Program-made: the position numbers and the translations under genes | NCBI GenBank assembly: GCA_023442465.1 | Contig: JAEZZQ010000007.1 | Coordinates: forward strand, 270,543-334,542 | Direction: 5' to 3' | DNA from: Bacillota bacterium | GTDB taxonomy: Bacteria > Bacillota > Clostridia > Lachnospirales > Lachnospiraceae | Length of the DNA: 64,000 nt | Notes under the pieces: generated by a model | The model's database searches: none | The model's input: the letters and a program-made list of their open reading frames with translations, nothing else | Told to the model about the DNA's origin: nothing | Shown: piece after piece, positions 8,094-17,728 of the stretch | Numbering within the stretch: the first letter of the stretch is position 1 | Layout: every line of letters starts with the position of its first letter

Positions 8094-9506
8094 TTAATTG
8101 CCGCTTACGGAGTTACCGCTCACAGAATTACCGCTTACCGTACTGCTGCCGGAAGAGTTGTTGCCGCTCACTGTAGTGCCGTCCTCCTTCACCAGATCCG
8201 TAAAGGAATAAGTCACGTCCTTCTCCTCATCGTCTATCTGAACCGTATAGCTCTTCGTTACATAGCCGGTCTTTCTGAAAGTTATCGTATGAGTTCCCGC
8301 CTCTTTCTTAAAGTTAACCGGTGACATTCCTATATAAATACCATCCACATATACCTCCACGTCGGAAGGCGAATCGATATATACTCTGTATGAACTGGTC
8401 AATTCATTGGCAGATACGCTGGAGGAATTATCTTCCTCTTCCGTTTCTCCCTCCTCTAAGGCGACGCTGATGCTGGCTAATTCCTGACCTACCTTAATAT
8501 ATTGGGTAACCGTCTCGTAACCGTCCGCCTTGGCAATCATCTGATGTACGCCATACTCCAGCTCCACCGGGCCGGTAATATCTACCTCGCTGCCATCGAT
8601 GTAAACGGTGGCCTCACTTGGCGTTACGGCAAAAATAATCTTGCCGGTCTTAGGAGCCTGCGCTTTTACATCGCTGACATCTAAGATAACCTCCTGGTTC
8701 CTGTAAATAGTGACTTTCTTCGTCTCATCGATACCTGCGGCTGTCAGATGCACATCATAGGTTCCCTCCGGCACTGCCAAAAGCATATCCTCCGCGATCT
8801 GACAGATAACGCTCTGGCCTACCTCAATCCAGCCGCCCTTCAGATATTCATCATCGCTGAGACTCAGATAACCGTGCCCCCGCTCTACCAATACACTGTA
8901 TACCGTATTGCCTACACCGCTTATCGTTACGATATCTCCTTTTACAATGTCCTCGAGCTGAGCTTCCTTGCCTTCAGAGGTAACTACTACGTCGTTTCTC
9001 AAGCTGTAAACGCTGCCGCCGATTGCAGCGTTTCTATTTATGGTATCAAAATTATACTTCTCTACATTTTCAAAAACCCATGCTTTTGCTGACAAATTCA
9101 TCTGTGCCAGCTTCTTCTTCGCTTTCAGGAAGGTTACATCTACGATGTCCCCGCTCTTCATCTGAGTCATCGCAAGCGCACTGCCGTACTTATCCATAAT
9201 AACAGTAGTACCGTCATAGGTAAGCGTATAGTCCCTTCCCGTTTCTATATTCATAAAGGTAACGCTGCCATTCTCTATATCCAGCTTCCTTATGACTGCC
9301 GTATCCACCGAGTCATAGCTTCCGGGCTTTGCGATAACGAATCCCGAATTGTAGCTTTCATCCGTAGCTTCATGCGCCATACCTATCTTACCTTCGATTG
9401 GAATACCGCCTGCCGCAACTATGCCCGCAGTCAATATCAAAAGCACCGCCGCCGTAAAAACAATCGGCCTGCCCTTTCCAGTCCTTTTCCCAGAATTACT
9501 GCGCAT
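8094..9506 (-). CDS. Membrane-anchored PEGA-domain protein with VSGN tail repeats
   Basis: A 470-residue exported protein of unknown function. It has a basic N-terminus and one hydrophobic segment (about residues 15-34, IVFTAAVLLILTAGIVAAGG). A ~220-residue beta-rich region follows, then PEGA-type repeats that include GKIIFAVTPSEATVYIDG and YRVYIDSPSDVEVYVDGIYIG (about 280-430). The extreme C-terminus is low complexity, with VSGN four times. PEGA domains are linked to cell-surface binding, but no function can be assigned here. GAGGAGG precedes the ATG. Ten bases separate it from mazG. Confidence 0.85.
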   Translation of the reverse strand: MRSNSGKRTGKGRPIVFTAAVLLILTAGIVAAGGIPIEGKIGMAHEATDESYNSGFVIAKPGSYDSVDTAVIRKLDIENGSVTFMNIETGRDYTLTYDGTTVIMDKYGSALAMTQMKSGDIVDVTFLKAKKKLAQMNLSAKAWVFENVEKYNFDTINRNAAIGGSVYSLRNDVVVTSEGKEAQLEDIVKGDIVTISGVGNTVYSVLVERGHGYLSLSDDEYLKGGWIEVGQSVICQIAEDMLLAVPEGTYDVHLTAAGIDETKKVTIYRNQEVILDVSDVKAQAPKTGKIIFAVTPSEATVYIDGSEVDITGPVELEYGVHQMIAKADGYETVTQYIKVGQELASISVALEEGETEEEDNSSSVSANELTSSYRVYIDSPSDVEVYVDGIYIGMSPVNFKKEAGTHTITFRKTGYVTKSYTVQIDDEEKDVTYSFTDLVKEDGTTVSGNNSSGSSTVSGNSVSGNSVSGN

Positions 9507-9529
9507 GAATACACCTCCTCATTTGTAGT

Positions 9530-9655
9530 GTTACTGTTCACTCCATTCACAGCAACCCATGATTTCTGCATTTCAATTCGCTTCGCGAAGCAGAGATCAT
9601 CTCCTGAATCACGTTCTTACGCATCTTAACAGCAAGTGTTAAGATGCTGTGTAAA
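9530..9655. repeat. Dispersed intergenic element, family B, copy 1
   Basis: About 126 bp that match the reverse complement of 19741-19872 along nearly the whole length. It contains the stem ATCTTAACA/TGTTAAGAT and a GATTTCTGC...-type arm pair with a TTCGCGAAG centre, and starts with TTACTGTTCAC. It lies upstream of the PEGA gene. No protein is encoded. Confidence 0.85.
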
Positions 9656-9714
9656 AATTAACTTATATTTCCATTTACTTATCGAAATTTTCCTTATATC
9701 CTTGTTATTATATA

Positions 9715-10755
9715 CTAATATGCCTTAAAAGAAAAGCATCCGTAAGTACTTTTATAATTTTCCAAAAAGCTGATCTTAGCTTGCTCCTGCTCCAAAAGCT
9801 TCTCCAGCTTCTCCAGATTGCGCCCCGGAATCCACGCTTTTCCAGAATTATAGTAGAAATTCACAATTTTCCAGAACTTCTCAGGATATATGAAACGGTA
9901 ATACAGATGGGTATAATCCGCAGAAGACATAGCTCTCTCACTGCTGTACGCCTCCAGCAGAGTTATTCCAAGTTCCTTCGACCAGTCACTCTTTTCTAAC
10001 AGCTTGCGCATAAAAAGATACAAGTCCCGCACCGGACTATCTTTAATACATTTCTCGAAGTTGATGACCGCAAAGCTCTGCCCGTCATTATTCCATACCG
10101 CATTGGCGGAGGGAACGAGAATGTTGTGATACTGGTAATCACCGTGACATATGACGCTGGAGCTCTTTTCCTGTCCGGGTGCCGTTTCCCTCAAATAAAA
10201 GCGAACCTCTTCCGTGACCTGAAGTGCAAGGTCGAAGAAATAGTCATAATGCTTTAACAGAAATATCTCAAAGTTCGTCTTCTGACTCTTCTCCCTAAGA
10301 AACTTTCTTACCTTGCGCAGCTCTTTATTATGCTTCTCATATTCCTTGTCAATTTTAAAGCCTGCGTCCTCGTAACTTCCCTGAAAGTCGGGCATATCAG
10401 AAGCATTATGAAGGAGGGCCAATGTTTTTACGGCTTGTATACATTCCTTGGTGTCGCGAATGTTACATTCCCTGCCGTCAAAGTAGGTTTTTAATATGTA
10501 TGGCACCTTATCCTGATCGTAAACGACCAGCTCACCGTCCTTAGCCTTCAAAATGGTCTCCACCATATTAAATCCCTGCTTTTTTATGGAATTAAGCAGC
10601 GCATCCTGAAAAAATATCTTATCCCTGGGTCCTGCATATTCCTTTAAAATCAGCAGACCCTTGTCAGAGTCGCACAAAATGGCTCCTCTTCCTTTCCACG
10701 TTCGAAGCACGTTTATATCATAATTTTCAAGCACGCCAACTGCCCTGTCATTCAC
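9715..10755 (-). CDS. CotS-family spore coat protein (kinase-like fold)
   Basis: Spore-coat protein of the CotS/YutH group, built on the aminoglycoside-phosphotransferase fold. The 346-residue product shows an N-lobe with LLILKEYAG, the catalytic-loop-like HGDYQYHNIL (about residues 206-215), and VINFEKCIKDSPVRDLYLFMRKLL after it. At the position where active APH-type kinases have a metal-binding aspartate (I-D-F-E/D) this protein has N (I-N-F-E), so it may be inactive. The GTG at 10755 is chosen because GGGGGG lies 7 bases upstream; the ATG at 10770 overlaps that RBS. Confidence 0.85.
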   Translation of the reverse strand: MNDRAVGVLENYDINVLRTWKGRGAILCDSDKGLLILKEYAGPRDKIFFQDALLNSIKKQGFNMVETILKAKDGELVVYDQDKVPYILKTYFDGRECNIRDTKECIQAVKTLALLHNASDMPDFQGSYEDAGFKIDKEYEKHNKELRKVRKFLREKSQKTNFEIFLLKHYDYFFDLALQVTEEVRFYLRETAPGQEKSSSVICHGDYQYHNILVPSANAVWNNDGQSFAVINFEKCIKDSPVRDLYLFMRKLLEKSDWSKELGITLLEAYSSERAMSSADYTHLYYRFIYPEKFWKIVNFYYNSGKAWIPGRNLEKLEKLLEQEQAKISFLENYKSTYGCFSFKAY

Positions 10756-10842
10756 GTGAATACCCCCCATATCGTAGTTCTATCCTATCTTATGAGGTGA
10801 TATAGAAAAGTATTCATCTATTGTTTTTCACATAATTGGAAT

Positions 10843-12180
10843 TCAATTTTGCGGATTTATCTCTCTCGCGTACTTCAAGAGTTCTTCTTTATTGTTACGT
10901 TCAGGCTCCTCTAATACTATCTCCAGCAACCGGTTCAAGACCTCTCCCAGTTCTCTTCCCGGGGCCATCCCGTCAGAGATGAGGTCGCTGCCCGTTACGG
11001 CCAGGGTTTTAAGAGAAACGCACTCCTTCGCTTCCAATACCTGCTCATAAATACGATGAAGCTGTGAAAGGGTGCTAAGCTTTTCCACCCTCTCGTAATC
11101 GCTTTGTGCCAAGGTATCCGCAAGTTTAACGGCAAAAAGATAAGGAAAAATATCTTCTCCTATTTTATATATGGCTCTTCGCACGCCTCTGGCGGATAAA
11201 TGCACATCATAATCGTGATAGCGTATCAGTCTGCATACCTTATAAATTGTGTCGTTATCGAATTTCAACCGGCGCAGCACTGCCTTGGAAATATCCTCGC
11301 CTACCGTCCCGTGATTATAAAAATGGTCTATCCCTGAATCGTCCGTAGTTCTCGTCTCCGGCTTTCCTATATCATGAAACAGCATTGTCAGCCGCAATAC
11401 CTTATCCGCCTCTATCTCCTGCATGGAATGCAGCGTATGCTCTCCTACCGAATAGATATGATGAGGATTATTCTGGGGAGTCACCATACAACGGTCGAAC
11501 TCCGGCAGGATAACTCTCGTGATCCCTGTCTCATAGCATACCTTAAGATAATCCGGATGAGGGGAGAGGAGCAGCTTTACTAACTCCGTCTGAATCCGTT
11601 CTGCGCTTATATTTTTCAGATTCTTTGCCATCTCGGCGATGGCCCTCTTCGTATCCTCGTGAATGGTATATCCCAACTGTGCCGAGAAGCGAACTGCCCG
11701 CATCATACGCAGGGCATCCTCAGAAAACCGTTCCCCGGGATTCCCTACACAGCGTATGACCTTTTCTCCTATATCCCGGATTCCGCCGAATACGTCGATC
11801 AGGCCGCGGCTGTCGTTATACGCCATGGCGTTAACAGTAAAATCCCGGCGCTTCAAGTCCTCCACAATATCAGCGGTGAAAATGACTTCCTTAGGGTGCC
11901 TGCTGTCCTCATATTCCCCGTCTATCCGATACGTGGTTACCTCGAAGCCTTCTTTATCCATGAGGACGGTAACCGTGCCGTGCTTAATTCCGGTATCCAC
12001 GGTTCTTCTAAAAAGCTCTTTGATTTTATCCGGCTTGGCCGAGGTGGTAATGTCCCAATCGTCCGGCTTCCGTCCCAGAATCGAATCTCTCACACAGCCG
12101 CCCACCGCATAGGCCTCGTATCCTGCCTTCTCTATAACCGTTATAATTTCTCTTACCTTTTCCGGCAGCTCAATATACAT
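10843..12180 (-). CDS. cca: CCA tRNA nucleotidyltransferase
   Basis: Adds or repairs the 3'-CCA end of tRNAs. The 445-residue product has the class II polymerase-beta head (AVGGCVRDSILGRKPDDWDITTSA, about residues 25-48), the RRDFTVNAMAYND motif, an RNA-binding middle and an HD domain (MLFHDIGKPETR near 265-277). Length and order of motifs are standard. No strong RBS is visible before the ATG. It is followed by the CotS-like gene after 87 bases. Confidence 0.95.
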   Translation of the reverse strand: MYIELPEKVREIITVIEKAGYEAYAVGGCVRDSILGRKPDDWDITTSAKPDKIKELFRRTVDTGIKHGTVTVLMDKEGFEVTTYRIDGEYEDSRHPKEVIFTADIVEDLKRRDFTVNAMAYNDSRGLIDVFGGIRDIGEKVIRCVGNPGERFSEDALRMMRAVRFSAQLGYTIHEDTKRAIAEMAKNLKNISAERIQTELVKLLLSPHPDYLKVCYETGITRVILPEFDRCMVTPQNNPHHIYSVGEHTLHSMQEIEADKVLRLTMLFHDIGKPETRTTDDSGIDHFYNHGTVGEDISKAVLRRLKFDNDTIYKVCRLIRYHDYDVHLSARGVRRAIYKIGEDIFPYLFAVKLADTLAQSDYERVEKLSTLSQLHRIYEQVLEAKECVSLKTLAVTGSDLISDGMAPGRELGEVLNRLLEIVLEEPERNNKEELLKYAREINPQN

Positions 12181-12243
12181 AAAAATGTCTATGCCCTTTC
12201 CATTACCTGCAAGCTCACTGCCGCAGGTACAAATTTGCGTCAG

Positions 12244-13446
12244 TTACACGCCCTTGACCAGCCTTGCCGTCTCCCGCGCTATTGCCAGCTCTTCGTCCGT
12301 AGGCACTACCATCGCAGCCACTCTGGCGCCCTCGTCGGACAAGATCACTTCTTTTCCCCGAAGCTTATTTTTCTCCTCATCGATATTGGTTCCGAGAAAG
12401 CCGATGTATTGTCCGATCAGTTTGCGTACCTCCGCGTTATTTTCCCCCGCTCCCGCAGTAAAAGCGATGACATCCACGCCGTTCATCGCTGCCGCATAGG
12501 CACCGATATACTTTCCTACGCGGTAAGCATAGGTTTCCAGTGCTGTCCGGGCGCTTTCGTTTCCGTCCGCAGCCGCCTCCGCCAAATCCCTGAAATCGCT
12601 GGAAAAACCGTCTGACAATCCAAGAACTCCTGATTTTTTATTGCATATATCGATCACCTCTTCCGCGGAGATATTTTCCTTTTTACTGATAAAAGTAATG
12701 ATTGCGGGATCGATATCCCCGCTTCTCGTTCCCATGATCAAGCCTTCCAGAGGCGTCATCCCCATGGAAGTATCCACGGACTGTCCGTTCTTGACTGCAG
12801 ATACGCTGGCACCGTTTCCTAAATGGCAAACGATGATTTTCAAATCTTTCCTGTCTTTCCCAAGAATTTCTGCCGCTCTTCTGGAAACGAAATCGTGGCT
12901 CGTTCCATGAAAGCCATAACGCCTCACCTTATAATTCTCATAGTATTCGTAAGGAAGGCCGTACATATACGCCTTCTTCGGCATCGTCTGATGAAAAGCG
13001 GTATCGAATACGCCTACCATAGGCACATCGGGCATTACCTCTTTGCAGGATCGAATACCGATTAAATTAGCCGGATTGTGAAGGGGCGCTAAATCATTGC
13101 ACTCTTCCACCTGTCTTTGTACTTCTTCGGTAATGATAACGGAAGAAGCGAATTTCTCCCCTCCATGAACGATACGGTGACCCACAGCATCTATTTCGTC
13201 AAGAGAATGGATGACTCCTATCTCTTTATCCGTCAAAGTTTCTATCACCAGCTTTACGGCTGCCGTGTGATCCTGCATGTCCACCTCTTTTTTCCACTTC
13301 TCTCTGTCCGCAGGCTGATGGGTTATGGAACTTGCATCTATTCCAATTCTTTCACAAAGCCCTTTTGCAAGAACTCTCTCATTTTCGCTGTCAATCAATT
13401 GATATTTAAGAGATGAACTTCCACAGTTTATCACCAATATATTCAT
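12244..13446 (-). CDS. ackA: Acetate kinase
   Basis: Converts acetyl phosphate and ADP to acetate and ATP, the final energy-yielding step of pyruvate fermentation to acetate. From the ATG at 13446 the product is 400 residues, the family length, starting MNILVINCGSSSLKYQL, with VGHRIVHGGEKF, GFHGTSHDFVS, CHLGNGASVSA and FTAGAGENNAEVR. AAGGAG precedes this ATG; an upstream in-frame ATG (13464) is less likely. No phosphotransacetylase gene is adjacent. It is divergent from nifJ across a 340-base gap, so the two halves of pyruvate-to-acetate fermentation share one control region. Confidence 0.97.
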   Translation of the reverse strand: MNILVINCGSSSLKYQLIDSENERVLAKGLCERIGIDASSITHQPADREKWKKEVDMQDHTAAVKLVIETLTDKEIGVIHSLDEIDAVGHRIVHGGEKFASSVIITEEVQRQVEECNDLAPLHNPANLIGIRSCKEVMPDVPMVGVFDTAFHQTMPKKAYMYGLPYEYYENYKVRRYGFHGTSHDFVSRRAAEILGKDRKDLKIIVCHLGNGASVSAVKNGQSVDTSMGMTPLEGLIMGTRSGDIDPAIITFISKKENISAEEVIDICNKKSGVLGLSDGFSSDFRDLAEAAADGNESARTALETYAYRVGKYIGAYAAAMNGVDVIAFTAGAGENNAEVRKLIGQYIGFLGTNIDEEKNKLRGKEVILSDEGARVAAMVVPTDEELAIARETARLVKGV

Positions 13447-13602
13447 GCTATTCTCCTTATTCATGCCGGTAATGCAAGTACGTTTCCTGCTCCGTAATTT
13501 ATGTTAAATATTTTACAATAATATGGGCTTTATTTCTACCCTAATTTGTTTTATAATTTGTATTATAAAAAGTACAAAAAGTGCAAAAAATCCTATAGTA
13601 AT

Positions 13603-13648
13603 AGAAAATTTAGTATGATACTATTATAATTATAGTAATCATTACTAT
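13603..13648 (+). promoter_or_regulatory. nifJ promoter with PerR-like palindrome
   Basis: The perfect 17-bp palindrome ATAGTAATCATTACTAT (13632-13648, centre 13640) lies just after a TATAAT (13625-13630), with a weak TAGAAA -35 about 17 bases further up. The same TAGTAATCATTACTA core sits at the perR promoter (31885-31899). A palindrome of 7-1-7 geometry rich in A/T is typical of Fur/PerR operators. The rest of the 340-base ackA-nifJ gap is AT-rich, and I see nothing else in it. Confidence 0.75.
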
Positions 13649-13786
13649 TAAATATTGTCTATCTCTAAAATTTCCTTGTTTTAAAGCTTTAAATATAAGG
13701 ATGGGCACTTTCCCGGAAAATAGTTTTTTCCCGAGGATTCTAAATAATAATGGCTACTTTTTAAACAAACAAAAGGAGGTTTCAAC

Positions 13787-16700
13787 ATGGCACGAACAAA
13801 GAAAACAATGGATGGTAACCAAGCTGCTGCACACGTGTCCTATGCTTATAGCGATGTGGCTGCAATTTACCCAATTACCCCATCTTCCACTATGGCGGAA
13901 GTAACAGATGAATGGGCTACCGAAGGAAGAAAAAATATCTTTGGTCAGACTGTCAAAGTGACGGAAATGCAATCAGAAGCCGGTGCTGCCGGCGCTGTTC
14001 ACGGTTCCTTAGCTGCCGGTGCACTGACTACTACTTTTACCGCATCTCAGGGCCTTTTGCTTATGATACCCAACTTATACAAAATTGCCGGCGAGCTTTT
14101 ACCCGGCGTCTTTAACGTTGCGGCAAGAACCATAGCAACCCATGCACTTTCTATTTTCGGGGATCACTCCGATATTTATTCCTGTCGCCAGACCGGCGTG
14201 GCAATGTTGGCCAGCGGCAGTGTTCAGGAGGTCATGGACCTGACACCCATCGCCCACCTTACCGCAATCAAGGGAAAGGTTCCTTTCATCAACTTCTTTG
14301 ACGGCTTCCGTACGTCTCATGAGATGCAGAAAATCGACGTATGGGATTACGAAGAATTAAAGAGCCTTTTGGATATGGATGCTGTTATGGAATTCAGAAA
14401 AAATGCTTTGAATCCTAACCATGCCAGAATGATGGGTTCTGCACAGAATCCGGATATCTATTTCCAGGCAAGGGAAGCAAGCAATAGCTATTATATCGCG
14501 CTGCCCGAGCTGGTAGAGTCTTATATGAAGAAAGTCAATGAAAGAATCGGAACGAACTACGGCCTGTTCAATTACTATGGCGCACAGGATGCGACCCATA
14601 TTATCGTTGCCATGGGTTCCGTATGCGAGACAATTAAAGAGACGATCGATTATTTAAATAAGAGCGGCCAGAAGACCGGTCTGGTTGAAGTACATCTTTA
14701 CCGCCCTTTCAGCGCAAAGCATCTGCTTAGCGTTATTCCCGATTCCGTAGGCCAGATAACCGTATTGGATCGTACAAAGGAACCCGGGGCTATAGGCGAG
14801 CCTCTTTATTTGGATGTTATCGCTGCTCTGCGCGACACGAAGTTCCACAACGTTCCCGTTCTCTCCGGAAGATACGGACTTGGCTCCAAGAATACCACGC
14901 CCGACCAGATTAACGCAGTATTCAAGAACAATCCGGAAAACGGCAAGAAAGTATTTACCATCGGCATCGTTGATGATTTGACTCATTTATCTCTGAATAT
15001 CGACGAGAAGCTGCATACCGCTCCTAAAGGAACTATCGGATGCAAATTCTGGGGTCTGGGCGGCGACGGAACTGTCAGCGCCAACAAGAGCTCCATTAAG
15101 ATTATAGGAAATCATACGAATAAATATGTTCAGGCATATTTCGATTATGACTCCAAGAAATCGAGAGGTATTACCGTATCCCACTTAAGATTCGGCGATG
15201 TGCCTATCCGCTCCACCTATTTGATTAACCGGGCCGATTTCGTTGCCTGCCATAATCCGACCTATCTCCATAAATACAACATGGTTCAGGATGTAAAGGA
15301 CGGTGGTACCTTCCTGCTCAACTGCTACTGGAAGGAAAAAGACCTGGAACAGAACATTCCCGGACAAGTAAAGCGTTATATCGCAGAGCATAACATCAAT
15401 TTCTATATTATCGACGCTATTGAGATCGGTAAAGAAATAGGCTTGAACGATAAAATAAGTACAATTTTGCAGGCAGCATTTTTCCGCCTTGCGGATATTA
15501 TGCCAATCGAAGAGGTTAGGCAGCTCATGAAAGATGCTGCTGAAGTCAGCTACCGCAAGAAGGGCGACAAGATCGTTCAGATGAACTTTGATGCTATCGA
15601 CAGAGGTATCGAAGGATTAGTGAAGGTTAACGTCCCCAAAGAATGGCTGGATGCAGAGTACGAGCCTCTGGATGCAAAGCTGCTTCCTGATCGCGAGGAA
15701 GTTATCGATTTCGTAGAACATGTACAGAAAATAGTAAACGCGCAGGAAGGAAATACTCTTCCGGTATCTACTTTTGCAAAATATGTGGATGGTTCCACTC
15801 CTTCCGGCTCTGCCGCTCATGAGAGGAGATATGTGACGACAGAAGTACCGGAATGGATACCGGAAAACTGTATCCAGTGTAACCGCTGTGCTTTCGTCTG
15901 TCCTCACGCTGTTATCCGCCCTGCTGCTATGACTGAGGAAGAAATAGCAAATGCTCCCGAAGGTATGATGTCCATCCCTATGCTCGGTATGCCCGGATAT
16001 GTGTTCTCCATCAATGTTTCCGAAGTGGATTGTACCGGCTGCGGCTCTTGTGCCGCTGTATGCCCGGGCAAGCAGGGGCAGAAGGCTCTCGCTATGTGCC
16101 CGATCAACGAACACGAACAGAGACAGCAGTATTTCGATTATGCGAAGTCTCTTCCTGTAAAGACGGAAGCTGTAGAAAAGTTCAAAGAAACTACCGTAAA
16201 GGGCAGCCAGTTCAAACGTCCGCTTCTGGAGTTCTCCGGCGCATGTGCGGGCTGTGGTGAAACCCCTTATGCCAGATTGGTAACTCAGTTGTTCGGAGAC
16301 AGAATGTATATTGCAAACGCTACCGGATGTTCTTCTATCTGGGGCAACTCTTCTCCTTCCACTCCGTATACGGTGAACGAACTGGGGCAGGGACCGGCAT
16401 GGTCTAATTCCCTCTTTGAGGATGCTGCTGAATTTGGCTACGGCATGACTCTCGCTCAGAAAGCGATTCGCGGACGTCTGAAAGAAGAAATTGAGGCATT
16501 AGCGGATAGTGCAGCCGGCGACTTGAAAGATGCCGCTAACGGATGGCTGGATACCTTTACCGATGGAGCGTTAAACGGCGCTGCTACCGACAAATTGATT
16601 AGCGCTCTGGAAGACAGCGCTTCCTCCGAAGCAAAAGAACTGTTGAAAGAGAAAGATTTCTTCTCCAAGAAGTCGCAGTGGATCTTCGGCGGAGACGGAT

Positions 16701-17332
16701 GGGCATACGATATCGGTTTCGGCGGTCTCGACCATGTAATTGCAAGCGGTCAGGATATCAATATCATGGTATTCGATACAGAGGTATATTCCAATACAGG
16801 CGGTCAGTCCTCAAAGGCTACTCCTACCGGTTCTACTGCTAAGTTCGCTTCAGGCGGTAAGATAATGAAGAAGAAAGATCTGGCAAGCATCGCTATGAGT
16901 TATGGCTATGTATATGTAGCACAGATTGCCATGGGCGCTGACTACAGTCAGACGGTAAAGGTTATTGCGGAAGCAGAGAAATATGACGGCCCTTCCTTGA
17001 TCATCGCTTATGCACCTTGTATCAGCCATGGAATCCGTTCCGGAATGGGCAGCTCACAGCACGAAGAGGCTAAGGCTGTGGAATCAGGCTACTGGCATTT
17101 GTTCCGTTACAATCCCGCTCTCAAAGAAGAAGGCAAGAATCCTTTTATTCTGGACAGCAAAGAGCCTACTCTCGCATACGAAGAGTTCCTTGCGGGAGAA
17201 AACAGATATGATGTACTAAGGAGATCAAATCCTGAAAAGGCTGCGGAACTATTCAGCGCAGCAGCAGAGAATGCGAAAGAACGGTTCGAGTACTTGAGCA
17301 GGCTCGTCAAGCTGCACAGCACTGAAGAATAA
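13787..17332 (+). CDS. nifJ: Pyruvate:ferredoxin (flavodoxin) oxidoreductase
   Basis: Oxidises pyruvate with CoA to acetyl-CoA and CO2 and reduces ferredoxin, the central step of clostridial fermentation. The single-chain 1181-residue form carries thiamine-diphosphate and Fe-S domains. The ferredoxin-type motifs CIQCNRCAFVCPHAV and CTGCGSCAAVCPGKQG lie near 700-770. CAGCGETPY opens the ThDP domain near 825, and GGDGWAYDIGFGGLDH with DTEVYSNTGGQSSKATPTG lies near 965-1025. AAAGGAGG precedes the ATG. It is followed by rubredoxin on the same strand. Confidence 0.98.
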   Translation: MARTKKTMDGNQAAAHVSYAYSDVAAIYPITPSSTMAEVTDEWATEGRKNIFGQTVKVTEMQSEAGAAGAVHGSLAAGALTTTFTASQGLLLMIPNLYKIAGELLPGVFNVAARTIATHALSIFGDHSDIYSCRQTGVAMLASGSVQEVMDLTPIAHLTAIKGKVPFINFFDGFRTSHEMQKIDVWDYEELKSLLDMDAVMEFRKNALNPNHARMMGSAQNPDIYFQAREASNSYYIALPELVESYMKKVNERIGTNYGLFNYYGAQDATHIIVAMGSVCETIKETIDYLNKSGQKTGLVEVHLYRPFSAKHLLSVIPDSVGQITVLDRTKEPGAIGEPLYLDVIAALRDTKFHNVPVLSGRYGLGSKNTTPDQINAVFKNNPENGKKVFTIGIVDDLTHLSLNIDEKLHTAPKGTIGCKFWGLGGDGTVSANKSSIKIIGNHTNKYVQAYFDYDSKKSRGITVSHLRFGDVPIRSTYLINRADFVACHNPTYLHKYNMVQDVKDGGTFLLNCYWKEKDLEQNIPGQVKRYIAEHNINFYIIDAIEIGKEIGLNDKISTILQAAFFRLADIMPIEEVRQLMKDAAEVSYRKKGDKIVQMNFDAIDRGIEGLVKVNVPKEWLDAEYEPLDAKLLPDREEVIDFVEHVQKIVNAQEGNTLPVSTFAKYVDGSTPSGSAAHERRYVTTEVPEWIPENCIQCNRCAFVCPHAVIRPAAMTEEEIANAPEGMMSIPMLGMPGYVFSINVSEVDCTGCGSCAAVCPGKQGQKALAMCPINEHEQRQQYFDYAKSLPVKTEAVEKFKETTVKGSQFKRPLLEFSGACAGCGETPYARLVTQLFGDRMYIANATGCSSIWGNSSPSTPYTVNELGQGPAWSNSLFEDAAEFGYGMTLAQKAIRGRLKEEIEALADSAAGDLKDAANGWLDTFTDGALNGAATDKLISALEDSASSEAKELLKEKDFFSKKSQWIFGGDGWAYDIGFGGLDHVIASGQDINIMVFDTEVYSNTGGQSSKATPTGSTAKFASGGKIMKKKDLASIAMSYGYVYVAQIAMGADYSQTVKVIAEAEKYDGPSLIIAYAPCISHGIRSGMGSSQHEEAKAVESGYWHLFRYNPALKEEGKNPFILDSKEPTLAYEEFLAGENRYDVLRRSNPEKAAELFSAAAENAKERFEYLSRLVKLHSTEE

Positions 17333-17435
17333 ATGGCTGAATGGTAATACCGGATAACCTTATCATCAATACAGATAGGAAATTCAGAAATATTTCCTAT
17401 TTATATAAAAATATTAAAGAAAGGATCAATAAACT

Positions 17436-17594
17436 ATGAAAAAGTATGTATGTACTGCATGTGGTTACATCTATGACCCTGAAATTGGAGATTCTGACGG
17501 AGATATCGCTCCTGGCACAGCTTTTGAAGACCTCCCTGACGACTGGACCTGTCCTCTCTGCGGTGTTGGAAAAGACTCCTTCGAAGAAGCATAA
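17436..17594 (+). CDS. Rubredoxin
   Basis: A 52-residue one-iron electron carrier, MKKYVCTACGYIYDPEIGD... with the two CxxCG pairs CTACG (residues 6-10) and CPLCG near residues 39-43. GAAAGGA lies before the ATG. It begins 104 bases after nifJ; an imperfect hairpin with AGGAAAT/ATTTCCT arms lies between them, and an intrinsic terminator follows. Co-transcription with PFOR behind the PerR-like box would fit a role as electron donor to reverse rubrerythrin or as alternative acceptor from PFOR; that role is inference. Confidence 0.97.
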   Translation: MKKYVCTACGYIYDPEIGDSDGDIAPGTAFEDLPDDWTCPLCGVGKDSFEEA

Positions 17595-17624
17595 GTAGAA
17601 AAAGAGCATAAGAAAAAAGAATGA

Positions 17625-17665
17625 AAACTGCCGGGGACGTGAATCGTCTCCGGCAGTTTGTTTTA
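17625..17665 (+). terminator. Intrinsic terminator after rubredoxin
   Basis: AAACTGCCGGGGACG pairs with CGTCTCCGGCAGTTT (15 pairs, one G-U) around a 5-base loop, followed by GTTTTAC. It ends the nifJ-rubredoxin unit and may also act against minus-strand proS transcription. Confidence 0.9.
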
Positions 17666-17728
17666 CACACGGACAGTCGCCAAATGGACATGCAAGCATA
17701 CCCGCTTGGCTCGTTGTCTCAGTGAATA

